From: JAHEEL01 sp039715165
GTDB taxonomy: Bacteria; Actinomycetota; Acidimicrobiia; Spongiisociales; UBA5794
Direction of reading: 5' to 3'
Assembly: GCA_039715165.1 (NCBI GenBank)
Contig: JBDLHX010000128.1
Location: forward strand, 1-6,047
DNA: 6,047 nt
Positions 1 to 4,783 of this stretch are shown here, piece by piece; position 1 is the first letter of the stretch; every line of letters begins with the position of its first letter. The position numbers and the translations under genes are program-made. Below the pieces are notes generated by a model that had not been told where the DNA came from, searched no databases, and was given only the letters and a program-made list of their open reading frames with translations.

Positions 1-147
1 CTCGCCCTGGTCGTTGAGGTGCTCGTTCACCTCGTCCAGCATCTCGAAGAACGAGGCGTCGGGACTGATGTCGCTTGCCTCGTACGTCTTGAAGTCGCCT
101 TCGGCGTCGGGTCCTGCTTGCCGCCACACGCGGAGGGTGAGGTCCAT
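1..147 (-). CDS. sdhB: Succinate dehydrogenase iron-sulfur subunit (SdhB), N-terminal part, cut by window edge
   Basis: Only the first 49 residues are present; the gene continues past the left edge. The visible part begins MDLTLRVWRQAGPDAEGDF and continues through SFFEMLDEVNEHL (residues 32-44). This is the start of the plant-type ferredoxin domain of SdhB/FrdB proteins of the kind with a WRQ-G-F-Y opening. The cysteines that bind the [2Fe-2S], [4Fe-4S] and [3Fe-4S] clusters lie beyond the edge and cannot be checked. In this family the subunit passes electrons from the flavoprotein to the quinone site in the membrane. The ATG overlaps the sdhA stop by one base (TGATG), and a Shine-Dalgarno GAGGAG (157-162, minus strand) sits inside the end of sdhA, so translation is probably coupled. 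The identity rests on the N-terminus plus the operon position after sdhA. Confidence 0.9.
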   Translation of the reverse strand, partial: MDLTLRVWRQAGPDAEGDFKTYEASDISPDASFFEMLDEVNEHLNDQGE

Positions 148-2084
148 CACTTGTAGCTCCTCTGCGTCAGGGCCACGTACTCGAACTCGAGCGGTTCCTT
201 GTGCCGGGTCGGTGGATCGCCTTCTTCGTTCCACTCCCATGCGGACACGAATGCGAAGTTCTCATCGTCGCGCTTCGCTTCGCCGTCTTCGGTCTGGTGC
301 TCGACCCGGTAGTGGCCACCGCACGACTCCTCACGGTCGAGTGCGTCGCGCACCATCAACTCGGCAAGTTCGAAGAAGTCGGCGACCCGGCCGGCACGTT
401 CGAGCGATTGGTTCATCGACTCGTCGGTGCCGAGGACCTTGAGATCGCTCCAGAACTCCGCCTTGATCTTGGGTATCTCCTCGAGTGCCCATTCGAGTCC
501 TTCGCGATCGCGAGACATCCCGCACTTGTCGATCATGATCTTCCCGAGGCGCCGGTGGAAGTAGTCGACCGAGTGCGTTCCGTTGATCGACAAGAACTGC
601 TCTGTCCGCTCCTTCACCTCGCGTTCCACATCGACGAAGGCGTCGTCGTCGGTCGAGACCGGAGCGACGTTGAGCCAGTTCGCGAGATACCCGGAGATCG
701 TTGCCGGGAGCACGAAGTAGCCGTCGGCGACGCCCTGCATGAGGGCGGAGGCGCCGAGCCGGTTCGCACCGTGATCGGAGAAGTTCGCTTCGCCGGATGC
801 GAACAGGCCGGGGATCGTCGTCTCCAGGTTGTAGTCCACCCAGAGACCGCCCATCGTGTAGTGGGGGGCCGGGTAGATGCGCATCGGAACTTCGTACGGG
901 TTCTCATCCGTGATGCGCTCGTACATCTCGAACAGGTTCCCGTAGCGGTCCTCGATCGTCTTGCGGCCGAGTCGGTTGATTGCATCCGCAAAGTCGAGGT
1001 ACACGCCGTTCTTGAGCGGCCCAACACCGCGACCCGACTCGACCATCCGCATGGCCGCTCGAGATGCGACGTCACGTGGAACGAGGTTCCCGAACGCCGG
1101 GTACTGCCGCTCGAGGTAGTAGTCCCGTTCGTCCTCTGGGATGTCGTTCGCCGGGCGATCGTCGTCGGCCGTCTTCGATACCCAGATGCGGCCGTCGTTG
1201 CGCAACGACTCGGACATGAGCGTCAGCTTCGACTGGTGCTCATCGCTCGCCGGAATGCAGGTCGGATGGATCTGGGTGAACGATGGGTTCGCGAACAGTG
1301 CACCCTTGCGGTGAGCCCTCCATACGGCCGTCCCGTTGCAGTTCATCGCGTTGGTCGACAGGAAGTACACGTTCGAGTAGCCGCCCGTGGCGAGGACTAC
1401 TGCATGAGCGGAGTGGCTCTTGATCTCGCCGGTGATGAGATCGCGAGTCACGATCCCGACGGCTCGCCCGTCCTTCATGACGAGCTCGAGCATCTCCGTT
1501 CGGGTGAACAGCTCGACCGTGCCGAGACCGACCTGACGGGCCAGTGCCTGATACGCGGTGAGGAGGAGCTGCTGACCTGTCTGCCCGCGGGCGTAGAAGG
1601 TGCGGGAGACCTGGGCTCCGCCGAACGACCGGTTGTCGAGCAGGCCGCCGTACTCCCTTGCGTACGGGGCGCCCTGGGCCACCGTCTGGTCGATGATGGC
1701 GTTCGACACCTCGGCGAGGCGGTAGACATTCGCCTCCCGGGAGCGATAGTCGCCGCCCTTGACGGTGTCGTAGAACAGCCGGTAGACGCTGTCGTTGTCG
1801 TTCGGGTAGTTCTTCGCCGCGTTGATGCCGCCCTGGGCCGCGATCGAGTGCGCTCGTCGCGACGAGTCGTTGTACGTGAAGGCCTTCACGTTGTACCCGA
1901 GTTCGCCGAGCGCCGCCGCTGCGCCGGCCCCGGCGAGGCCGGTGCCGACGACGATGATGTCGTACTTCCTCCGATTGGACGGGTTGACGAGCTTGGTGTC
2001 GAACCGATGCTTCGTCCACTTGTCCTGGATCGGCCCTTCGGGGATCTTGGCGTCGAGCACGGTGCTGGTGTGTTCTGAAGTCAC
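147..2084 (-). CDS. sdhA: Succinate dehydrogenase flavoprotein subunit (SdhA), 645 aa
   Basis: Oxidises succinate to fumarate at a covalently bound FAD, on the cytoplasmic face of complex II. The N-terminal Rossmann dinucleotide-binding motif is at residues 42-56 (DIIVVGTGLAGAGAA). His79 in AHSIAAQGGINAA is the expected FAD-linking histidine. QIHPTCIP (271-278), Arg295 in SESLRNDG, PRDVASRA (336-343), HYTMGG (408-413) and GANRLGASAL (439-448) match the substrate-binding and capping motifs of the fumarate reductase/SdhA family. The C-terminal helical region contains ESCGGHYR (586-593). The length fits the longer Sdh1-type proteins of Actinobacteria rather than the roughly 590-residue classical type. 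The GTG start is chosen because AAAGGG lies 7 nt upstream and the protein then begins VTSEHTSTVLDAK. A longer in-frame reading would run into sdhC. The gene begins 14 nt after the sdhC stop and ends overlapping sdhB. All key motifs are intact. Confidence 0.96.
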   Translation of the reverse strand: MTSEHTSTVLDAKIPEGPIQDKWTKHRFDTKLVNPSNRRKYDIIVVGTGLAGAGAAAALGELGYNVKAFTYNDSSRRAHSIAAQGGINAAKNYPNDNDSVYRLFYDTVKGGDYRSREANVYRLAEVSNAIIDQTVAQGAPYAREYGGLLDNRSFGGAQVSRTFYARGQTGQQLLLTAYQALARQVGLGTVELFTRTEMLELVMKDGRAVGIVTRDLITGEIKSHSAHAVVLATGGYSNVYFLSTNAMNCNGTAVWRAHRKGALFANPSFTQIHPTCIPASDEHQSKLTLMSESLRNDGRIWVSKTADDDRPANDIPEDERDYYLERQYPAFGNLVPRDVASRAAMRMVESGRGVGPLKNGVYLDFADAINRLGRKTIEDRYGNLFEMYERITDENPYEVPMRIYPAPHYTMGGLWVDYNLETTIPGLFASGEANFSDHGANRLGASALMQGVADGYFVLPATISGYLANWLNVAPVSTDDDAFVDVEREVKERTEQFLSINGTHSVDYFHRRLGKIMIDKCGMSRDREGLEWALEEIPKIKAEFWSDLKVLGTDESMNQSLERAGRVADFFELAELMVRDALDREESCGGHYRVEHQTEDGEAKRDDENFAFVSAWEWNEEGDPPTRHKEPLEFEYVALTQRSYK

Positions 2085-2098
2085 GTTGGTGCCCTTTC

Positions 2099-2839
2099 TC
2101 AGCCGGAGATCCCGAGGATGCCGAACTGGACTGCGATCGGAATCGACGAGTTCCCGATGAGGATCGCAAGAGCGAACGCAATCGAGAACCAGCGGCGCCA
2201 GTCGTTGTATCGGGGGTTTGCCATTCCGAGGCTCTGGAAGAAGCTCCAGGCCCCGTGGTAGATGTGGAACGCGAGCGCTATCTGCGCCACGACATAGAAC
2301 ATCGCCACCCACCAGCGCTGGAAGCTGTAGATGATGTTGTTGTAGACCTCGCCGTGGACATACTCAGCGTTGACGCTGCCGATCGTTAGGTCGGCGATGT
2401 GGAAGATGACGAAGAGCAGGATGATGACGCCACCCCAGCGCATCGTGCGGTTCGCGTAATTCACGGCCGCGTACTGACGCTTCGCCTCGTAACGGATGCG
2501 GCCCCGAGCCGCCCGGTTCCTCAGGGTGAGCACCGTCGCCGACCAGATGTGGATGCCGAACATGGCGAGAAGCCCAAACCGGAAGAGCCAGAGCACTCCG
2601 GTCTCCGGGACGATGGGGTAGAGGAGCGTTCGGAGCGCCTCGGCGTAGTGGTTGATGTCCTCGGTACCCAGGTAGATCTTGAGGTTGCCGATCATGTGGA
2701 CGAGGACGTAGGCGAGGAGCCCGATCCCGGTGAGGGCCATCATCCACTTCATCCCGATGTCCGAAGTAAAGAACGGCCCGAGCCACGAACGCCAACCGGA
2801 TCGCCGGTTGACCTCGAGGCGGCGTGTCTGTGTCGTCAC
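2099..2839 (-). CDS. sdhC: Succinate dehydrogenase cytochrome b subunit (SdhC), single-subunit di-heme anchor, 246 aa
   Basis: Membrane anchor of complex II that carries heme b and the quinone site. Five hydrophobic segments are visible, at about residues 32-52, 84-104, 134-154, 175-197 and 217-240. Histidines fall in the first four: His48 (VLVHMIGNL), His97 (FGIHIWS), His147 (VIFHIADL) and His192 (LAFHIYHGAW, with His195 nearby). This spacing matches the four axial ligands of the two hemes in the Bacillus-type SdhC b558 family, so a di-heme type B anchor is inferred. No separate sdhD is present. The GTG start is preceded by GGAGGG with 7 nt spacing and follows a good promoter by a short leader. 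An in-frame ATG farther upstream (2977) would add low-complexity Arg-rich sequence and override that promoter and ribosome site. It is the first gene of the sdhCAB operon. Confidence 0.93.
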   Translation of the reverse strand: MTTQTRRLEVNRRSGWRSWLGPFFTSDIGMKWMMALTGIGLLAYVLVHMIGNLKIYLGTEDINHYAEALRTLLYPIVPETGVLWLFRFGLLAMFGIHIWSATVLTLRNRAARGRIRYEAKRQYAAVNYANRTMRWGGVIILLFVIFHIADLTIGSVNAEYVHGEVYNNIIYSFQRWWVAMFYVVAQIALAFHIYHGAWSFFQSLGMANPRYNDWRRWFSIAFALAILIGNSSIPIAVQFGILGISG

Positions 2840-2869
2840 GGTATAACCCTCCGTCGATTCACCGGAGTG

Positions 2870-2898
2870 ATTATCGCGGGGTTCGCGGGGCCTGTCGA
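2870..2898 (-). promoter_or_regulatory. Housekeeping sigma-type promoter of sdhCAB
   Basis: On the minus strand, TCGACA (2898-2893) and GATAAT (2875-2870) are separated by exactly 17 nt. Each box differs by one base from the sigma-70/SigA consensus. Transcription should start near 2863, giving a leader of about 24 nt that contains the GGAGGG ribosome site. This placement supports the GTG at 2839 as the sdhC start. The assignment is by pattern only. Confidence 0.7.
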
Positions 2899-2943
2899 AA
2901 CGAACGCGATCCTTGCGTGCCAAGGCGCGCGTCGGATTCCAGG

Positions 2944-2972
2944 TTGACAAGCGCGCGCGGTGTTGGGAGAAT
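2944..2972 (+). promoter_or_regulatory. Housekeeping sigma-type promoter of whiB
   Basis: A perfect TTGACA (2944-2949) is followed after 17 nt by GAGAAT (2967-2972), one base from the actinobacterial TAGAAT-type -10. The spacer holds an alternating CG run (GCGCGCGCGG, 2951-2960). Start of transcription is expected near 2979, leaving a leader of just under 30 nt before the ATG. It is divergent from the sdhC promoter, with about 45 bp between the two -35 boxes. Confidence 0.65.
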
Positions 2973-3007
2973 CCCACTGTTGTAATTCACATCCCTGGGA
3001 GTTCCCA
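2964..3007. promoter_or_regulatory. Pair of inverted repeats TGGGA-N2/3-TCCCA, possible operator of whiB
   Basis: TGGGA-GAA-TCCCA (2964-2976) covers the -10 box, and TGGGA-GT-TCCCA (2996-3007) covers the ribosome-binding site and the first base of the start codon. The arms are identical and the centres are 31.5 bp apart, about three helical turns. A TCCCTGGGA palindrome (2992-3000) overlaps the second copy. The layout would suit a dimeric repressor or autoregulator, but function is inferred only from symmetry and spacing. The arms are short, and the GGGAG of the second copy also serves as the Shine-Dalgarno. Confidence 0.4.
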
Positions 3008-3294
3008 TGTTCGGCGAGTTCATCGAAGCCCTCCAAGCCGATGGTTTCGACATGTCTTGGCAGGACTTCGCCAACTGTCGCGGCGCGGATCCCGACCTCT
3101 TCTTCCCAGAACGGGGCGCCTCGACCCGCACTGCCAAAGGCATCTGTCGCGAGTGCACCGTGCGAGACGAGTGTCTCGAGTTCGCGATCGTCTCGAGCGA
3201 GAAGTTCGGGATCTGGGGAGCAATGTCCGAGCGCGAGCGTCGCAAGATCCGCAAGGAGCGGCAGGTCGCCGCAGCGCGCCGCAAGGCCGTCTAG
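3007..3294 (+). CDS. WhiB-family iron-sulfur transcriptional regulator, WhiB2-like, 95 aa
   Basis: Small actinobacterial regulator that binds a [4Fe-4S] cluster and usually acts with the principal sigma factor at target promoters. The four cluster cysteines are present: Cys24 in FANCRGADPDLFFPE, then Cys47, Cys50 and Cys56 in the pattern CX2CX5C. The turn motif reads GIWGAMS (68-74) where most members have G(V/I)WGG. It is followed by SERERRKIRKER and a basic tail (75-94) that would contact DNA. The FFPERGASTRTAKGIC stretch and the FGIWG-SERERR block resemble WhiB2/WhmD, which is linked to cell division and sporulation septation, more than WhiB1 or the redox-stress members. The paralogue assignment is an inference. 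The ATG follows GGGAG by about 5 nt. The gene stands alone, divergent from sdhC, with its own promoter and possible operators. Confidence 0.93.
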   Translation: MFGEFIEALQADGFDMSWQDFANCRGADPDLFFPERGASTRTAKGICRECTVRDECLEFAIVSSEKFGIWGAMSERERRKIRKERQVAAARRKAV

Positions 3295-3310
3295 CAGCGC
3301 TTCGCGCTGC
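3294..3310 (+). terminator. Hairpin at the end of whiB, terminator-like but without a T tract
   Basis: GCAGCGC (3294-3300), TTC, GCGCTGC (3304-3310) form a perfect 7-bp GC-rich stem that begins at the last base of the whiB stop codon. No run of T follows, so it would be a weak or Rho-assisted terminator, or an mRNA 3' end stabiliser. Hairpins lacking a U tract are common in GC-rich Actinobacteria. Confidence 0.45.
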
Positions 3311-3377
3311 GTATCCGGTATCCAGGTGAACACGCGACACACGTTTCGGTGAGTACCGAGTGCCGAGTACCGGATAC
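3311..3377. repeat. 10-bp perfect inverted repeat flanking the whiB downstream spacer
   Basis: GTATCCGGTA (3311-3320) is the exact reverse complement of TACCGGATAC (3368-3377), with a 47-nt interval. The left arm starts directly after the whiB hairpin and is itself two copies of a GTATCC-type heptamer. The right arm lies inside the tandem heptamer block. In RNA the two arms could pair and give a second, larger stem. Both arms belong to the same repeat family in opposite orientation. Confidence 0.6.
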
Positions 3378-3385
3378 CGAGTACT
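3351..3385 (+). repeat. Five tandem 7-bp units, GAGTACC-type
   Basis: The units read GAGTACC, GAGTGCC, GAGTACC, GGATACC and GAGTACT, in exact 7-bp register. They differ by one to two bases each. The block fills most of the intergenic region between whiB and the 326-aa gene and ends immediately upstream of a TACAAT box. Because 7 is not a multiple of 10.5, successive units rotate around the helix. Origin and function are unknown. It may be a simple expanding repeat or part of a dispersed intergenic family. Confidence 0.7.
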
Positions 3386-3403
3386 CCGACGTTGTCGGGC
3401 GCG

Positions 3404-3409
3404 TACAAT
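3404..3409 (+). promoter_or_regulatory. Candidate -10 box of the 326-aa membrane protein gene
   Basis: TACAAT is one base from TATAAT and sits 28 nt before the ATG, leaving a short leader with AAGGGG (3427-3432) 5 nt upstream of the start. No good -35 box stands at 17-18 nt; that position is occupied by the last heptamer unit (AGTACT or GTACTC). The gene may therefore rely on an activator, or the -10 match may be chance. Confidence 0.4.
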
Positions 3410-3437
3410 CGTGCCAGTACCTAGGGAAGGGGACTGA

Positions 3438-4418
3438 ATGAGTATCGGCGCTGGAGTGGCTCTCGGTCCCATCATTGTCTCAGTCGTTCTCATCATCCTG
3501 GCGATGGCGGTGATCTGGGCGGTTCTCTCTGCCATGCGCACGGCGCCGCTCGATACGGCCGGTGCCGGAGGTGCGGGCCCGGTGGCACAGGACCGCCTCC
3601 GACCGATCCTCGTGGACTTCCACGTCAGGAACGACACGGCCGAGATCTACTACGGGGTGCCCCTTCCGGAGGGAGACCCGGACCCACGCCTCAGGGATCT
3701 CCTCTGCCACGACGCCTCTCTCGTTCTCCATGAGAAGAAGGCCCACGGCCTTCCGATCGCCCAGGTCGTAAGGGCCAAGGTCTTCGCACAACGGGGCCCC
3801 GAAGCCGTTCAGATCGGTATGCGGGAGTTCGAGGAGCCGGGCGAGATTCCCGAGGTCGCTGTGCCTGAGCTCACGCCTCATGCCCAGTTCGCCGGACACG
3901 ATCCGCTGGCACACCTCGGCGAGCAGGAGTTCGACATCCAACCCGGAGTCGCAAGCCGCGAGCCGGAGGCGGGCCTACCCGATTTCCACTCCGGGGTCAC
4001 GCTCGCCGGATCGATCGAGTCCCAGCTCCGAGCGTCGGGTGTCGACCCAACGAGCGTCTCTCTCCACGATCTTGCACTCGCCCTGTTCCGCATCGGCGGC
4101 TACGAGACCCTCGTCGAGCGCGCCGGGATCTCGACGGCGACCGGCGGGGAGGTTGAGGTCTACACAGTCCACAAGGCGGGTTCGCGAGTCCTCGTTGCGA
4201 TCCTCGAGCACAACGAGGGTGAGCACCCCGAGCTGTCGGAACGGCTCGTGAACGCGTTCGTTGTCGAGGTCGCCCAGCGCAATCCTCAACGAGCGATGCT
4301 CATCACCGATAAGTTCGGGCCCTACCTCGTGTACGAGAAGGAGCGGAGCGACCCGCGCTGTCGCTTCATCACGCGTGAGCGGCTGCAGGCGTTCGTGGAC
4401 AGCTTCGCCCTCCAGTAG
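3438..4418 (+). CDS. Unrecognised membrane-anchored protein with possible degenerate Mrr-like C-terminal domain, 326 aa
   Basis: I do not recognise this protein as a named family. Residues 9-32 form one strongly hydrophobic helix (PIIVSVVLIILAMAVIWAVL), followed by a small Gly/Ala linker, so most of the chain is probably cytoplasmic and tethered. Residues 54-132 look like a compact alpha/beta unit. Residues 133-190 are rich in Pro, Glu and His and probably a linker. Residues 205-324 follow the order helix (SLHDLALALFRIGGYETLVERAG), strand (EVEVYTV, 238-244), strand (RVLVAILEHNEG, 250-261), helix (265-281), strand (AMLITDKFG, 286-294) and a final strand-helix (CRFITRERLQAFVDSF). That order resembles Mrr/restriction-endonuclease-like domains. 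The expected catalytic GxD and (Q/E)xK residues are not evident, since EHNE stands where QxK would be, so a binding rather than cutting role is inferred at most. The AAGGGG ribosome site 5 nt upstream supports the ATG. It appears monocistronic. Confidence 0.85.
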   Translation: MSIGAGVALGPIIVSVVLIILAMAVIWAVLSAMRTAPLDTAGAGGAGPVAQDRLRPILVDFHVRNDTAEIYYGVPLPEGDPDPRLRDLLCHDASLVLHEKKAHGLPIAQVVRAKVFAQRGPEAVQIGMREFEEPGEIPEVAVPELTPHAQFAGHDPLAHLGEQEFDIQPGVASREPEAGLPDFHSGVTLAGSIESQLRASGVDPTSVSLHDLALALFRIGGYETLVERAGISTATGGEVEVYTVHKAGSRVLVAILEHNEGEHPELSERLVNAFVVEVAQRNPQRAMLITDKFGPYLVYEKERSDPRCRFITRERLQAFVDSFALQ

Positions 4419-4425
4419 AAAGACA

Positions 4426-4472
4426 AGAGTAGAGAGACACGACAAGACGCGATGACGCGGTCTCTTTGCTCT
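4426..4472 (+). terminator. Long stem-loop after the 326-aa gene, probable terminator or mRNA end structure
   Basis: Bases 4426-4438 pair with 4460-4472 over 13 positions, of which two are G-U wobbles, enclosing a 21-nt loop that contains a small CGCG-ATGA-CGCG hairpin (4448-4459). An alternative pairing, GTAGAGAG (4429-4436) with CTCTCTAC (4469-4476), is also perfect. The stem starts 8 nt after the stop codon. It lacks a T tract, but its position between an independent gene and tatA fits transcription termination. The purine-rich left arm and pyrimidine-rich right arm stand out from the surrounding GC-rich sequence. Confidence 0.5.
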
Positions 4473-4479
4473 CTACCCG

Positions 4480-4535
4480 AGCGGTCCCGCTGGGGCGCGG
4501 CAGCAACCTAGACTTGTGCTCGCGAAAGGATTTCC
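4480..4535 (+). promoter_or_regulatory. Upstream region of tatA with weak -10 candidate TAGACT
   Basis: TAGACT (4509-4514) fits the loose actinobacterial TANNNT -10 pattern and would start transcription near 4521, very close to the ribosome site AAAGGA (4525-4530). No convincing -35 box lies 17 nt upstream. A small inverted repeat AGCGG-TC-CCGCT (4480-4491) occupies that area. A promoter must lie somewhere here if the stem-loop just upstream terminates transcription, but this match is weak. Confidence 0.3.
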
Positions 4536-4718
4536 GTGCTCATAGCTTTCATCAAGAACATCGGCGGGCCAGAGTTGCTCATCATCCTTGTTGTTGTGCT
4601 TCTGCTGTTCGGCGCCTCGAAGCTTCCGGGTCTCGCCCGCTCGCTCGGCGCCTCGGCGAAGGAGTTCAAGAAGGGCGTCGAAGAGGGCGTCGACGAGGAC
4701 GAGTCCGAAGAAGTCTGA
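4536..4718 (+). CDS. tatA: Sec-independent (twin-arginine) translocase subunit TatA, 60 aa
   Basis: Pore-forming component of the Tat system, which exports folded proteins carrying twin-arginine signals. The chain has the standard TatA layout: a short N-terminus, one membrane helix (about 12-25, PELLIILVVVLLLF), the FG hinge (25-26), an amphipathic helix starting KLPGLARSLG and containing KEFKKG (42-47), and an acidic tail (49-60, rich in Glu and Asp). At 60 residues it is short for the TatA/B group, which favours TatA over TatB. The GTG start is supported by AAAGGA 5 nt upstream; starting later would remove part of the N-terminus before the membrane helix. No tatB or tatC lies in the window. 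It is 65 nt upstream of the sigma factor gene, which has its own ECF-type promoter, so it may be transcribed both separately and by read-through. Confidence 0.93.
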   Translation: MLIAFIKNIGGPELLIILVVVLLLFGASKLPGLARSLGASAKEFKKGVEEGVDEDESEEV

Positions 4719-4724
4719 TCAATA

Positions 4725-4736
4725 CCGCATTTGCGG
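4725..4736 (+). other. Short hairpin CCGC-ATTT-GCGG between tatA and the sigma factor gene
   Basis: CCGCA and TGCGG are complementary with a very tight loop, or CCGC and GCGG with a 4-nt loop. It lies 7 nt after the tatA stop and overlaps the -35 element (GGGAAC) of the downstream ECF promoter. It is too small to call as a terminator with any confidence. Confidence 0.25.
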
Positions 4737-4761
4737 GAACCGGTTGACCCGGTCGGGCGTT
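4735..4761 (+). promoter_or_regulatory. ECF (SigE-type) promoter upstream of the sigma factor gene
   Basis: GGGAACC (4735-4741) is followed after 16 nt by CGTT (4758-4761). This agrees with the GGGAACY-N15/16-CGTT pattern known for mycobacterial SigE and related group ECF promoters. Transcription would start near 4768, about 16 nt before the ATG. Since the downstream gene encodes a SigE-like factor, positive autoregulation is the simple reading. A TTGACC (4744-4749) within the spacer could be a housekeeping -35, but no good -10 follows it. Confidence 0.7.
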
Positions 4762-4783
4762 TCTCCAAGAGTTGTGGGGAAGC

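Noticed and set aside
201..2078. A 625-codon open frame on the plus strand, antisense to sdhA
   Set aside because: It mirrors the codon structure of a well-supported SdhA in GC-rich DNA, its translation shows no recognisable domain, and no ribosome site or promoter supports it.
2085..2312. In-frame upstream extension of sdhA to an ATG at 2312
   Set aside because: The extra 76 residues are sdhC sequence read in another frame; the GTG at 2084 has a proper ribosome site and gives a family-like N-terminus.
2921..2960. Alternating CG runs as a Z-DNA element
   Set aside because: Runs of 7-10 bases are expected in GC-rich DNA, and the second is simply the spacer of the whiB promoter.
2840..2977. 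In-frame upstream extension of sdhC to an ATG at 2977
   Set aside because: It would run through the predicted promoter and ribosome site and adds Arg-rich sequence with no family similarity.
3351..3385. Heptamer block as a CRISPR array or phage attachment site
   Set aside because: Units are 7 bp and contiguous with no spacers, there is no cas gene, tRNA or integrase nearby, and flanking genes look chromosomal.
3020..3637. Minus-strand open frames across whiB and the heptamer region (for example 3020-3637 and 2836-3408)
   Set aside because: Their translations are Arg/Ser-rich shadows, with repeated RY-LGTRYS-like peptides produced by the heptamer repeats, not real proteins.
4744..4772. Housekeeping promoter starting with TTGACC before the sigma factor gene
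   Set aside because: No TANNNT box stands at 16-18 nt; the ECF-type pair in the same place is a much better match.
4772..4783. TTG start for the sigma factor four codons upstream
   Set aside because: It would bury the GGGGA ribosome site inside the gene, and homologues need no such residues; ATG 4784 is simpler.
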